From Scatosoma sp002474405 (lineage in GTDB: Bacteria; Bacillota; Clostridia; Christensenellales; Borkfalkiaceae), in the NCBI GenBank assembly GCA_937892545.1, contig CALAFO010000094.1, positions 1 to 64,000 on the forward strand: a stretch of 64,000 nucleotides of DNA, in the 5' to 3' direction. The notes under the pieces are model-generated. The model saw nothing but the letters and a program-made list of their open reading frames with translations, was not told where the DNA came from and did not search any database. Shown piece by piece: positions 26,485 through 36,272 of this stretch (positions within the stretch are counted from its first letter, which is position 1; every line of letters starts with the position of its first letter). The translations under genes were made by a program, and so were the position numbers.

Positions 26485-29400
26485 GTGAAGAAAGCATTAC
26501 TGAAGATTCTGTTGGTTCTTACGGCGTGCGTATGCGCGCTTGCCGCGGTCGCCTGCGCGGCTGTCCCCACCGTAGCCTCGGTGTCGTTCGAATTTGCGCC
26601 CGAAACCGAATACGTGCGTAACGAAGAAATCGACTATTCGGGCTTGAAAGTAACGGTAAATTACGATGACGGCAGCAAAAAAACGTATACGGCAACCGAT
26701 GAAGAAGTTACGATTACCGGCGGCGAAACCGACGAAGCGGGCGCGGAGTTTACGCTCACCGTTTCGTGCGAGGGCGAAAGCAAAACGTACGCCTATTCCG
26801 TGCGCAACACCCGCCTTACGCTGATTTTCGGCGACGGCGAATACGAGGGCGCCGCCGACGGCGTTCTTACCGCCGAAACGCCCGAAAACTACACCGACAT
26901 CACCGATTACGAACCTGTTCCCAACGAATTCGGCATGGCGTTCGCGGGCTGGTTTTACGATCAGGCGTTTACAAAACCCGTAAAATATGTTTTCGATAAC
27001 AAGGTAAGTACTTCCGAAGATACAACGCTGTACGCCGGGTACGATGTGGATTACAGCACCGTATTCAACTATGAAAGAAATTCCGCCGGCGACGAAATCA
27101 CGCTGGTTTCGTTCAATGCGTTTACTTACTATATGGGCGCGATGGAAATCCCCGAAACCATCGAATTACTGCCTGTAACCGTCATCGCGGACGACTTTTT
27201 TCCGAACAGCGACAGCGGCATGGGCGTATTCTTCGATACGCTCGATTTCGGCAAACATTCCAAAGTGCGCGAAATCGGCGTAAACGCATTTTCGGGCGCC
27301 TCGTTCGAAACAATCGTTTTATCCGAAAATCTTGAAAGAATCGGCGCGGGCGCGTTCATGGGCAATGCCGTAAAACAGATTGCGTTCCCCGAAACGCTGG
27401 AATATATCGGCGAAGAGGCATTTTACGCCTGCGGCGACCTTGCCGAAATTAACTTTGCCGAAAATTCTGATTTACAGGTGATAAGCACGAGGGCGTTCGG
27501 TCTTTGCGACGCGTTCGGCAGCATCGTTCTTCCCGAAAGCGTTACGGAAATCGGCGATTATGCCTTTGAAATCTGCGAAGGTTTAACCGGCGTCAGAATC
27601 GGCAAAAAGGTAGCGAAAATCGGCTTGCACTCGTTCACGGGCTGCTCGTTTTTAAAAGAAATCGTCGTCGATCCGCAAAACGCCGATTACAGCACGGTGA
27701 ATTCCGATTTGTACACCAAAAACGGCAAAGGACTGGTTCGCTACTGCTTCGGCAAACGCGAAAAGAAGTTTACCGTGCCTTCCACGGTTACCGATATTCT
27801 GGAATGCGCGTTCGACGCGTACAACCTGAATTCCTACCTCGAAGAAATCGTTTTGCCCGATAAGCTGGAAACAATCGGCGCCGACGCGTTCCGTTCGTGC
27901 GACGCGAAATTCGTCATTCCCGCAAGCGTGAAAAGCATTGCAAACCGCGCTTTTGCAGACAGCCTTATTTCCGAATTCGCAATCAGCCCCGAAAACGAAT
28001 ATTTCGCCGTAGTGGACGGCGTGCTTTACAGCAAAGATTTAAAAACGCTGATCGCCGTTCCCAACAATCTGGAATCCGAAACGTTTACGCTTCGCCCCGA
28101 AGTGGAAACCATCCGCGAGGGCGCGCTTTACAAAAATAAAACCGTCAAATATGTCGTCATTCCCGCAAATTCCAACCTTACCTATATCGAAAACGGCGGA
28201 TTTGTACCCGGAAACTGCAGCAAACTTTGCGGCATTTACATCGAAAAAACTACTCCGTTCTCCGTAGCCGAAGGCGCTTTCGCCGGCGAGCGTTCGCTGC
28301 TGAACGAAAACTTCTCGTTCTATGTAAGCGACGAACTGTATTCCGCCTACAAACAGGCGTGGGGCAACCTGTATTTAACAGGTACCGATCCGATTACGCC
28401 CGTACAGGTAGAAGATAAGCTGGTGGCGGCTGCCGCGTTACCGAAAACCACGCTGGATCAGATTTTTGCACAAATCAATTATTCTGACGAAACTCCGAGC
28501 GTTGAAAACATGCTTGCCGCTTTGAAACGACATATAGATTCTAATACAACAACAAGCTATGCAACGTTCGAATCGATGATTCAGATTTTGAACGGCGCTT
28601 TTTATTCCGGTGTGTCGCTTGAACCCGCCTACGATTATCTGCTTGCGTTCGAAAGAACAATGTTTGAAACTTTAACGGAAGTATACGAGGATTACAGCGA
28701 TAAGCAGATTGGCACATACGGATCGTTCTATAATGTCAGCACGCATTACGATCTGCTGCCTGCCGCTATTCAGGCAGAACTTTCCGATTATTCTTCGCGC
28801 TTTGCCGCCATTTTAAAGCGTACCGACGAAATCAGCGAAATTCAGAAGAACAACAAAGCCGAAGTGCTTGCCATCGTCAACGATATGGCGCATTTCGATG
28901 CCGATCGCGCTTATCGGGCGTACAGAACGTATAAAGATTACGGCGAATGGGCGTTGTACGGCTGCAAATGGGGCGATACGCTCGATGCGTTCCGTCTGCA
29001 TTGTTCCTATCTCATCAGCGAATTTTTAACTACCGAATTCAAAGCCGAAAATCTTGCCGATATCAGAATTTATCTGGAAGGCAATTCGTTCGATTACGAT
29101 AATATGGAAACGGGCATCGATAGCTATCTCGGCTCCTTCTTCGCTTCCGACGCGGCAAAGCAGTCGCTGTATCGTTATGACGATTACGCAGCCCGCCGCG
29201 CGGAATATGAAGCCTATATTCAGGGCATCAACGACGCCGTTGCAAATTACGATTTGTCGGAATTCGATTACGAAACGGCAGGCAAAGCCATTTCCGATTA
29301 TAACGCGCTCACCGCGTGGGAACAGACTTTCGACGCGCAGGTAGCTTACGTCGCGTTGTCCGCTCGCTACAGCATGGTAACGTTCGGTAAAGGCACGGTT

Positions 29401-30042
29401 ACCGCGGAAAACTATGCGGACAGAGCGTATGAATATATCGCCGTTGCGCGTGTTATGGATAATCTTGACGATTTGTTTGAATATTGTCAGGCAACCGCGG
29501 CAGAAATCGCCGCGTTCAACGCCAACAAAACCGTGCTCATGTCCGTTTTCGAAACCAACGCAAAAGATTTGCTTGCCGCGGTCAAAGCGCTCACGCAGGA
29601 AAATTTCAAAGAAAAGTGCGAGGACGTGTATACCCTCTATTTCACGCTGGATACCGCCGATTCCGCGCTGGCTTGCTATTACGAATACGCCTTTACTTCT
29701 TCGTTCAACGAAGAAATTACCACCACGCTCGACGCCTACTGCGCCACCGTGCTGAAAGGCAGACTCATCAACCGGATTGTGGAACAATACACCGAAATCA
29801 ATAAGGATAATTACGCCGAATTCAATAATAATATGGTAAACGGCGAAAGAGGGCTGGGCTTCTTCGAAGGCAAAGAGGATGTTTCTGTGATAAGTATTAC
29901 CGCGGACGGCGAAGAAGTACACGCGAAAGACCGCGTCGAACAGCTGTATATGTCAAATGACATTATCCTCGCATATAACGAGCTTATCGAACAGTACATC
30001 GCCATAAGAAACTCCTTCTGGTCGAACGGTTTTGGTTTTTAA
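26485..30042 (+). CDS. BspA-type leucine-rich-repeat lipoprotein
   Basis: This 1185-residue protein starts at GTG after GAAGGA. A signal peptide ends at AAVAC (lipobox Cys about 24). Next come a bacterial Ig-like domain (RNEEIDYSGLKVTVNYDDGSKKTY), a Listeria-Bacteroides-type repeat (FAGWFYDQAFTKPVKY) and, at about 210-620, BspA-type LRR units (SFETIVLSENLERIGAGAF, EIGDYAFEICEGLTGVRIG). The last 550 residues are predicted helical with many Tyr and Ala and match nothing I know. BspA proteins bind host or bacterial surface ligands. It shares a transcription unit with the lipoprotein before it and the kinase after it. Confidence 0.8.
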   Translation: MKKALLKILLVLTACVCALAAVACAAVPTVASVSFEFAPETEYVRNEEIDYSGLKVTVNYDDGSKKTYTATDEEVTITGGETDEAGAEFTLTVSCEGESKTYAYSVRNTRLTLIFGDGEYEGAADGVLTAETPENYTDITDYEPVPNEFGMAFAGWFYDQAFTKPVKYVFDNKVSTSEDTTLYAGYDVDYSTVFNYERNSAGDEITLVSFNAFTYYMGAMEIPETIELLPVTVIADDFFPNSDSGMGVFFDTLDFGKHSKVREIGVNAFSGASFETIVLSENLERIGAGAFMGNAVKQIAFPETLEYIGEEAFYACGDLAEINFAENSDLQVISTRAFGLCDAFGSIVLPESVTEIGDYAFEICEGLTGVRIGKKVAKIGLHSFTGCSFLKEIVVDPQNADYSTVNSDLYTKNGKGLVRYCFGKREKKFTVPSTVTDILECAFDAYNLNSYLEEIVLPDKLETIGADAFRSCDAKFVIPASVKSIANRAFADSLISEFAISPENEYFAVVDGVLYSKDLKTLIAVPNNLESETFTLRPEVETIREGALYKNKTVKYVVIPANSNLTYIENGGFVPGNCSKLCGIYIEKTTPFSVAEGAFAGERSLLNENFSFYVSDELYSAYKQAWGNLYLTGTDPITPVQVEDKLVAAAALPKTTLDQIFAQINYSDETPSVENMLAALKRHIDSNTTTSYATFESMIQILNGAFYSGVSLEPAYDYLLAFERTMFETLTEVYEDYSDKQIGTYGSFYNVSTHYDLLPAAIQAELSDYSSRFAAILKRTDEISEIQKNNKAEVLAIVNDMAHFDADRAYRAYRTYKDYGEWALYGCKWGDTLDAFRLHCSYLISEFLTTEFKAENLADIRIYLEGNSFDYDNMETGIDSYLGSFFASDAAKQSLYRYDDYAARRAEYEAYIQGINDAVANYDLSEFDYETAGKAISDYNALTAWEQTFDAQVAYVALSARYSMVTFGKGTVTAENYADRAYEYIAVARVMDNLDDLFEYCQATAAEIAAFNANKTVLMSVFETNAKDLLAAVKALTQENFKEKCEDVYTLYFTLDTADSALACYYEYAFTSSFNEEITTTLDAYCATVLKGRLINRIVEQYTEINKDNYAEFNNNMVNGERGLGFFEGKEDVSVISITADGEEVHAKDRVEQLYMSNDIILAYNELIEQYIAIRNSFWSNGFGF

Positions 30043-30085
30043 AACAAGCGACGGAAGGTAACGTTTCAGCCGGGAAAAAGAAAAC

Positions 30086-32659
30086 ATGAAAGAACGAATA
30101 GTTTTACGGTTCACGTACGACCGGAATCAAAACTTAATCATCCGTTCGGACCGACGGGAATTCATCGGGCTGACTTCCGCCGAAGCGTTGAAAACCGACG
30201 AGGCGAAAAAACTGCTTGCCGACGTAAAAAACCTGTCTGCCGAAAATTTCAACGTAGTCATCAACGAACTCGGCGGCGATACCTTCGTCAAATCGTACGG
30301 TTCGCGTTCCGGCGACGGCATTTACGTTCTGAAAATCAAGCGCAGAAAAAACGGAACCTGCGACGTCGCATTCAAAAATATCCCGCTGATACAGGATACG
30401 AAAAATTCGCTCCTTGTAAGAATAGTTTCGGCTCTTGTCGTCGTCTTTGTGGTGGCAATCGGCGTGTCGCTGGCGCTGTATATGCGTTCCGATATGTACG
30501 AAAAGAAGAACGCGGAAGCCGGCGAAACGGTAGAAATGGTTTCGGAACAGATCGATCGCACCGTAACCGCCGAATTCAATGCTTGGTTTAAAGAAGTGGA
30601 AATGATCGGCACGCTGCTGAAAGATTACGATTCGCTCACGGGCAGAGAATCCGAGGTAGACGCCGTGCTGAATTCCGTGCGCGAATCGCTTTCGTTCAAA
30701 GCCTGCGGCGTGCTGATAGAAAGCGGCGATTTGTATTTTTCGCAGGATACCGTTTATAATATTTCTTACGAAAACCTCGCGAAAAAACTCATCCTCGAAG
30801 ATCAGCCCGCCGTAGACGTTATGGATATCATGGGCGGCGAATATATCGTGTTCGGCATTCCGTTCGAAGGAAATGCGCGCAGAAACGCGGGCAACATTTC
30901 GGCAATCTGCGGCGTTGCCGAAGTTTCTTCCGTCAGTCAGCTCATTTCCATCAACGCGTTCAACAAACAGGCGCTGGTTTCCATCATCAAAAGCGACGGC
31001 TTCCGCGTCGCCGTCAGCGATAGCGCTGCCGTTGCGCCGGACGGGTATCCGAATTTATTCGATATCGTACGCGAGCGCGTCAGCGATTCCGATTATGCGG
31101 CTTTCGAAGAAAAGTATGCAAGCGGCGATGCGGGTACGCTGAAAATAGAAAATACCGAGGGCGATTATTATCTGTATTATTCGCTGCTCCACGTAGGCTA
31201 CGGCGGCGTTTCCGCCACGGATATGTGGCATTTGCTTATTTTCGTTCCCGAAACGGCAATTTTCAATTACGTAAACCGGATGTTTTCAAGCATGCTCACC
31301 GTTACGGTGTCGGTGCTGCTGGTTGCGTCGGTCGTTATCGCGATGTTCGTTTTAACGTATTTAAGAAAACGCAACAACGATATGCTGTTAAGTCGCCGGG
31401 CGATGGAAGTGGAAATGCTGGAAACTTCCGCAAAACAGGCGGAAGAAGCCTCGCTGGCGAAAACCATGTTCTTCGCCAACATGTCGCACGATATGCGTAC
31501 GCCGCTCAACGGCATCATCGGTATGTCGGCAATCGCAAAAAAACACCTCGGCGATACGCAGGTGGTGGCGGATTGTTTCCAAAAAATCGACGGCGCTTCC
31601 GAACATCTGCTTTCGCTTATCAATAACGTGCTTGATATGAGCCGTATCGAAAGCAAAAAGGTAGAGATCGTCAAAGAAGCCATGAACGTGAACACGCTGA
31701 TAGACGAATGTCATTCCATTATGGAAGGGCAGGTGCAAAGCCGCAACGTCAATCTCGAAGTGAAGCGCGAAAACATCCTGCATCCCGGCGTTCTGGGCGA
31801 CGATATGCACTTGCGGCAGGTACTTATCAACCTGCTGGGCAACGCCGTCAAATTCACGCCCGCGGGCGGCACAGTAGAATTCATTTCGCGCGAAGTGTCG
31901 TTCGACGGCACCGCAGGCACCGTCGGGTACGAATTTATCGTGAAAGATAACGGCATCGGTATGTCGCCGGAATTCGTCAAAAAAATGTTCGAACCGTTCG
32001 CGCGGGAGCATGACGACAGCGGCAGAACGCCAAAAGGCTCGGGGCTGGGGCTCAGCATCGCGCGACAGCTTATCGAACTGATGGGCGGCACCATCGGCGT
32101 GAAGAGCGAAGAGGGCAAGGGTACGGAAATGACGGTTTCCATATTGTTCCCCGTCGGCGAAACAGCCGCGGAAGAATCTTCCGGGAAGGAATCGGAAGAA
32201 ACGCATGGCGGCGAAGATATCGCAGGCAGCCTGAAAGGCACGCGCGTGCTTCTGGTGGAAGATAACGATCTCAACCGCGAAATCGCGCAGACGTTGCTGG
32301 AAGAAAGCGGTATTATCGTGGAGTGTGCGGAAAACGGCAAAATCGCCTGCGATATGTTCTCGGCGCATACCGAAAAGTATTACGACGTGATTTTGATGGA
32401 CGTCATGATGCCCGTCATGGACGGCATCGAAGCCACAAAAACCATTCGTTCGTCCAATAATCCCAACGCTCAGTCGGTCATCATCGTGGCGATGACGGCA
32501 AACGCTTTCGAAGACGACGTCCGTCGCACGCGCGAGGCGGGCATGGACGATCACCTTTCCAAACCTATCCGCATCAACGAAGTTTTAAAAACGTTAAACC
32601 GGTTGCTCAACCCGTCTACCCCCCCCCCCCCCCGAAAAAAAACGATAATCACGGGATAG
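30086..32659 (+). CDS. Hybrid sensor histidine kinase with receiver domain
   Basis: The product is 857 residues. A cytoplasmic stretch of about 105 residues precedes the first membrane helix (about 112-133), followed by a periplasmic-side sensor of about 260 residues and a second helix (about 398-422). The kinase core has phospho-acceptor His468 in NMSHDMRTPLNG, then LINLLGNAVKFTP, DNGIGMS and GSGLGLSIARQL. The receiver has Asp772 in LMDVMMPVMDG and ends with LSKPI. No DNA-binding output is attached. It probably senses an extracellular cue with the two lipoproteins upstream. The last codons contain 15 C followed by G and 8 A, so indels would change the C-terminal residues. Confidence 0.92.
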   Translation: MKERIVLRFTYDRNQNLIIRSDRREFIGLTSAEALKTDEAKKLLADVKNLSAENFNVVINELGGDTFVKSYGSRSGDGIYVLKIKRRKNGTCDVAFKNIPLIQDTKNSLLVRIVSALVVVFVVAIGVSLALYMRSDMYEKKNAEAGETVEMVSEQIDRTVTAEFNAWFKEVEMIGTLLKDYDSLTGRESEVDAVLNSVRESLSFKACGVLIESGDLYFSQDTVYNISYENLAKKLILEDQPAVDVMDIMGGEYIVFGIPFEGNARRNAGNISAICGVAEVSSVSQLISINAFNKQALVSIIKSDGFRVAVSDSAAVAPDGYPNLFDIVRERVSDSDYAAFEEKYASGDAGTLKIENTEGDYYLYYSLLHVGYGGVSATDMWHLLIFVPETAIFNYVNRMFSSMLTVTVSVLLVASVVIAMFVLTYLRKRNNDMLLSRRAMEVEMLETSAKQAEEASLAKTMFFANMSHDMRTPLNGIIGMSAIAKKHLGDTQVVADCFQKIDGASEHLLSLINNVLDMSRIESKKVEIVKEAMNVNTLIDECHSIMEGQVQSRNVNLEVKRENILHPGVLGDDMHLRQVLINLLGNAVKFTPAGGTVEFISREVSFDGTAGTVGYEFIVKDNGIGMSPEFVKKMFEPFAREHDDSGRTPKGSGLGLSIARQLIELMGGTIGVKSEEGKGTEMTVSILFPVGETAAEESSGKESEETHGGEDIAGSLKGTRVLLVEDNDLNREIAQTLLEESGIIVECAENGKIACDMFSAHTEKYYDVILMDVMMPVMDGIEATKTIRSSNNPNAQSVIIVAMTANAFEDDVRRTREAGMDDHLSKPIRINEVLKTLNRLLNPSTPPPPRKKTIITG
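32619..32642 (+). repeat. Homopolymer tract C15-G-A8 at the end of the kinase gene
   Basis: Fifteen C (32619-32633), one G and eight A (32635-32642) lie just after the receiver domain. In the given frame they encode PPPP and RKK before the stop at 32657. Loss of one C would bring a stop forward (after EKKR). Such tracts slip during replication and are also prone to sequencing error. Confidence 0.9.
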
Positions 32660-32718
32660 CCGGTTGATACGGCGTGCGGAAAAAAGCGGTTTGCGCTTTG
32701 AAAAAATTCGGGTCGGAA

Positions 32719-32761
32719 AAAAAACAAGCAGTGTTCCGTAACGGGCGCGGCTTGTTTTTTC
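32719..32761 (+). terminator. Terminator after the kinase cluster
   Basis: AAAAAACAAGC (32719-32729) pairs with GCTTGTTTTTT (32750-32760), and a CCG-TAA-CGG mini-stem sits in the loop. The A and T runs could allow two-way termination. The loop shares TTCCGTAACG with the hairpin at 36221-36256. Confidence 0.75.
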
Positions 32762-32773
32762 TGCCGACTATTC

Positions 32774-32802
32774 TTGACTTTTTCCGCGAAATATGGTATA
32801 CA
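32774..32802 (+). promoter_or_regulatory. Promoter of the M60-like peptidase gene
   Basis: TTGACT (32774-32779), a 17-base spacer and TATACA (32797-32802) lie 39 bases before the start codon. Confidence 0.7.
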
Positions 32803-32841
32803 TATGTTACCCGAAACGGAAATTACATAAGGTGAAAAGAA

Positions 32842-35800
32842 ATGAAAATAAAAACGAAAAGAATCGCCGCTGTTTGCCTTGCGGTTGTCATGTTGTCGGG
32901 CGTAAGTTTTTCGGTGGCGCGCTGCTGTTATTTAAACTCCCGTCCGTCGGATCCTTCCGCTTCGAAGCCGTCGGATACGGAAACCGACGCGAACGCCTAC
33001 CCGACGGAAATATTCGATGCCGGCGTATATAATCCCGTAAAAACGGAATATTCTGCAGAAATTCTCGGCACGGTTGCCCGCCGTATTCCCGAAACGTCGG
33101 ACGGCGGACTGGAACGCTATCCGCAGTACGGCGTTACGCTTTCGGATGCCACGCAGGAAGAAAAAAGCGCCATTCTTGCCGAAAACGCCGCCATCTGCGC
33201 CTCCGATACCACGTACGACGCCATGGACGAAGAGGGGAATCTCTATCTCGGCGGCGAGGCTACGGGCAAAAAATTATATCGGCACACGGCGGCAAGCGGC
33301 ATGTACGAAGGCGATCTGCGCGATGACGAACCCGCCGTAATCAAGCGCATCACCATGCGCGCGCGCCCCGCGGGAAACCATATCACGGGGCTGTATGCGC
33401 CCGCGGGCGAAACGGTGAAAATCGAACTGAGCGGGGAAGATCTGCAAACCACGGGCGGGCTCGTCGTGTATATCGGGCAGGCGTTGCAGAACGGACAGGC
33501 TAACAATATCTGGGCGGCGCGCGATTTCAACCGTATGCCCGTAATTTTAAATACCATGACGGTAAACAAAGAAACGTCGTACGTCGGCTCGTATCTCGGC
33601 GGACCCGTTTATATCCGCCCCGTGAACGCGGGCGTAAAGTTCACCGTAACCATTTCCGGCGCCGTGCCGTACGCGCACTATATTCACGGTTACACCACGC
33701 AGGAGGAATTCGAAACAAGCAAAGAATCCTCCGCGCCGTATTTCGATATGGAAGTATGGGACGATTCCGTGCGCCATTCGGGGCCGCGTTCCCGCGCCGC
33801 CCGATTCGATTTTCAGCAGATTTCGGCAGCCGCGGTGCTGTGGGATAAAATTTCGCGCGTTTCCAATCAGGTGCCGTCCGGCTCCAACGCGGCGATAGGC
33901 ATTACGTTTTTATATGATCCGTTCGTGGCGGCGGGCAGTCTGGTGGCGTTCGTGGGGCGCTCCACGGTGAATTGTCCGCCCGCCTACATGGCGTCCGCGC
34001 TGGATGCGGAAAGTGCGGTAAACAACGCTACCGACGGCTTCTGGGGGTGCATACACGAATATAACCACCATTATCAGCGCTACGGGTTCGCGCCCGGCGA
34101 CGAAGTTACCAACAACGCCGTAAGCCTTGTTTCGTACAGCCTGTATACGCGCAATTCCGCAAACCGCGCGCTCGGCAACGATAACGAGGGAAAATACGCC
34201 GTCGGGTGGGACAGGTACACGAATCCCTCGTGGGCGTTGAAACAAACGCTTTCCAACAGCGGAACGAATTCCGCGCTCGACGGCTATGCAAACCTTTTGC
34301 ATTCGTTCGGCGCAACCCGCTATCTGCAGATGACGAAAAACGGCAACGGTTCGGGCGGCGCGGACGTATGGTACAAGGCGGTGAGCGACGCCACGCATTA
34401 CGATATGACCTACTATTTTACGGAAGTGCTGCACCAGACGGTTTCGGAAAGCGTGCTTGCGGAATACGCGGCGAAAAACTATCCCGTGTTCGTGCCCGTG
34501 GCTACCATTTATCAGACGGGCAGAAGCTATACCGTAGACGGCGTGAAATATTATTCCCGAACGGCGCAGCCCTACGAAATCGAAACAGGGGAGAATTTCG
34601 AAATCGATTTGAATTCGAACCTTGTGCTGCCGGACGGATTTTCGTGGCAGGTGAAGAATATCTCGCAGCCCGCGTACGGCGAAATCGTGCGGAAAACCGA
34701 CGGCGTTTATACGTACATTCCGGACGAATTCAACCGCGAATCGGGCAAAATCGTCGTTACCGTTCAACTCACGAAAGACGACGGCGCGTTCGAAGCGGAA
34801 GATACGGATATCGTCATCGAACTCAGGCAGAAGCAGTATAAGCCCACCATGCTGGAACGCACCGTTTATACGTATACCAGCGAAAATATGTACAAAAGCC
34901 CCGTAACGGCAGCGGAAAACGGCTATGCGGGCTATGATAGCATGCGGGAAGAGGATAACGCAAACCCCACGGAAAACGCCAACACGGATATATGGGGACC
35001 GAATCCCGCAAACAACGCCGTCATGGAAGTGCGGGGAAAATTCTGTATATCGAGCGCGGGTAAATACCGCCTTGCTCTCCGCGGACGTCGGTATGCGGCG
35101 TTGTACGTTTCTCTCGACGGAAAATCTTACGAGCTTGCCGCAGACATGACGAACCTCACGAACAGCGTGCAGTTCGATCAGACAAACGAAAGCAATTATA
35201 AAGATTACACGTTCGCCAAAGGGCAGTGGGTGTATTTCAAAGAGGTGCTGCTGGTTACGTACGACAGAAGTTTCGTCGGGCTCGGCATAGGCATGTTCGA
35301 CGGCGACAACGTAAACGTAAGCTATCTCAACGCGTACCGGAATACTTATTATCGGGAGGATTTCGATTCGGATTATTTCTATACGCGCGATTACACGTAT
35401 AACTATCGCGAAACAAGCGGCACGCAAACGCTTGTATCCGCTAATTATAAACCGTGGGACGGTACGAAATCCATCGATTTGCTGTTCGACGATGACGATA
35501 CAAACTGGATTCATTCCGATCGTTCCGATATTTCCGAGGAAAATCCTTTTGAAATCACCGCCGATCTCGGCGCCGTCATGCGCGCCAACCGTTTCACCGT
35601 TTACGGAGAGCCTTCGCGGCAGTATCAGCCGAAAGATTTTCTGCTGTACGGCGGAACGGACTCGGAAAATCTGGAATTGATCGCAACGGTGAAAGATGCC
35701 GTCCGCGAAAATTATAACGTGTCGGTCGATTTCGAAGAACGGGAGATCCGTTATTATAAACTGGTGGTTACGGATACCTGGGCAATCGGGCAGAACTACC

Positions 35801-36201
35801 GCTATATCGCGTTCCGTTGCGCGAAATTTTCGCTTTCATACGACGGCGGAACGTTGCTTTCGCCCGACGAAAACGTATTTACGTATAAAGGCGGCTGGAA
35901 GCTGAGCAAACGTTTTTCCACGTTCGGGCACTTATACGAAGGCGAAAACGCCACGGCGGAATTTACCTTTACCGGCAGCCGTTTCGCGATTTTTTCCCGC
36001 AAAGGGGAAGAATTCGACGGCTTTGAAATCCTCATCGACGGGGAATCGGCGGGCACGGTAAAAATCAACGCCGACGGCAGCGATACGAATCCGACATATT
36101 TGTCGAAACGCCTTGCGGAAGGGGAGCACCGCGTAATCCTAAGAAGCAAAACGCGCTTCAATATCGATTCCGTCGTATTATGGAAAAGCGGCGATAAATA
36201 A
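32842..36201 (+). CDS. M60-like (enhancin/mucinase) zinc metallopeptidase
   Basis: The product is 1119 residues with an N-terminal signal or lipoprotein-type segment (SFSVARCC). The catalytic domain covers about 150-560. It contains the M60 gluzincin motif: His405-Glu406-x-x-His409, then Glu421 eleven residues after the last His, within CIHEYNHHYQRYGFAPGDEV. C-terminal parts include a PA14- or lectin-like domain (about 680-835), a discoidin-type F5/8 domain (about 860-990, ITADLGAVMRANRFTVYG) and a last beta domain (about 1000-1117, FSTFGHLYEG). Members of this family cleave O-glycosylated mucins. It is a single-gene unit between two terminators; AAGGTG precedes the ATG. Confidence 0.85.
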   Translation: MKIKTKRIAAVCLAVVMLSGVSFSVARCCYLNSRPSDPSASKPSDTETDANAYPTEIFDAGVYNPVKTEYSAEILGTVARRIPETSDGGLERYPQYGVTLSDATQEEKSAILAENAAICASDTTYDAMDEEGNLYLGGEATGKKLYRHTAASGMYEGDLRDDEPAVIKRITMRARPAGNHITGLYAPAGETVKIELSGEDLQTTGGLVVYIGQALQNGQANNIWAARDFNRMPVILNTMTVNKETSYVGSYLGGPVYIRPVNAGVKFTVTISGAVPYAHYIHGYTTQEEFETSKESSAPYFDMEVWDDSVRHSGPRSRAARFDFQQISAAAVLWDKISRVSNQVPSGSNAAIGITFLYDPFVAAGSLVAFVGRSTVNCPPAYMASALDAESAVNNATDGFWGCIHEYNHHYQRYGFAPGDEVTNNAVSLVSYSLYTRNSANRALGNDNEGKYAVGWDRYTNPSWALKQTLSNSGTNSALDGYANLLHSFGATRYLQMTKNGNGSGGADVWYKAVSDATHYDMTYYFTEVLHQTVSESVLAEYAAKNYPVFVPVATIYQTGRSYTVDGVKYYSRTAQPYEIETGENFEIDLNSNLVLPDGFSWQVKNISQPAYGEIVRKTDGVYTYIPDEFNRESGKIVVTVQLTKDDGAFEAEDTDIVIELRQKQYKPTMLERTVYTYTSENMYKSPVTAAENGYAGYDSMREEDNANPTENANTDIWGPNPANNAVMEVRGKFCISSAGKYRLALRGRRYAALYVSLDGKSYELAADMTNLTNSVQFDQTNESNYKDYTFAKGQWVYFKEVLLVTYDRSFVGLGIGMFDGDNVNVSYLNAYRNTYYREDFDSDYFYTRDYTYNYRETSGTQTLVSANYKPWDGTKSIDLLFDDDDTNWIHSDRSDISEENPFEITADLGAVMRANRFTVYGEPSRQYQPKDFLLYGGTDSENLELIATVKDAVRENYNVSVDFEEREIRYYKLVVTDTWAIGQNYRYIAFRCAKFSLSYDGGTLLSPDENVFTYKGGWKLSKRFSTFGHLYEGENATAEFTFTGSRFAIFSRKGEEFDGFEILIDGESAGTVKINADGSDTNPTYLSKRLAEGEHRVILRSKTRFNIDSVVLWKSGDK

Positions 36202-36220
36202 GGGGCGTATGGCACACAAA

Positions 36221-36256
36221 GAACAAGCCGCATTCCGTAACGAATGCGGCTTGTTC
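36221..36256. terminator. Shared terminator between the peptidase gene and purL
   Basis: GAACAAGCCGCATTC (36221-36235) and GAATGCGGCTTGTTC (36242-36256) make a perfect 15-bp stem with a six-base loop between convergent genes. It resembles the hairpin at 32719-32760, with CAAGC, TTCCGTAACG and GCTTGTT in common. Confidence 0.8.
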
Positions 36257-36272
36257 CTTATATAAAGAACGC

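Noticed and set aside
33910..35514. 534-codon minus-strand ORF
   Set aside because: It is fully antisense to the M60-like peptidase gene and reads as Arg-, Val- and Phe-rich text produced by codon bias on the other strand.
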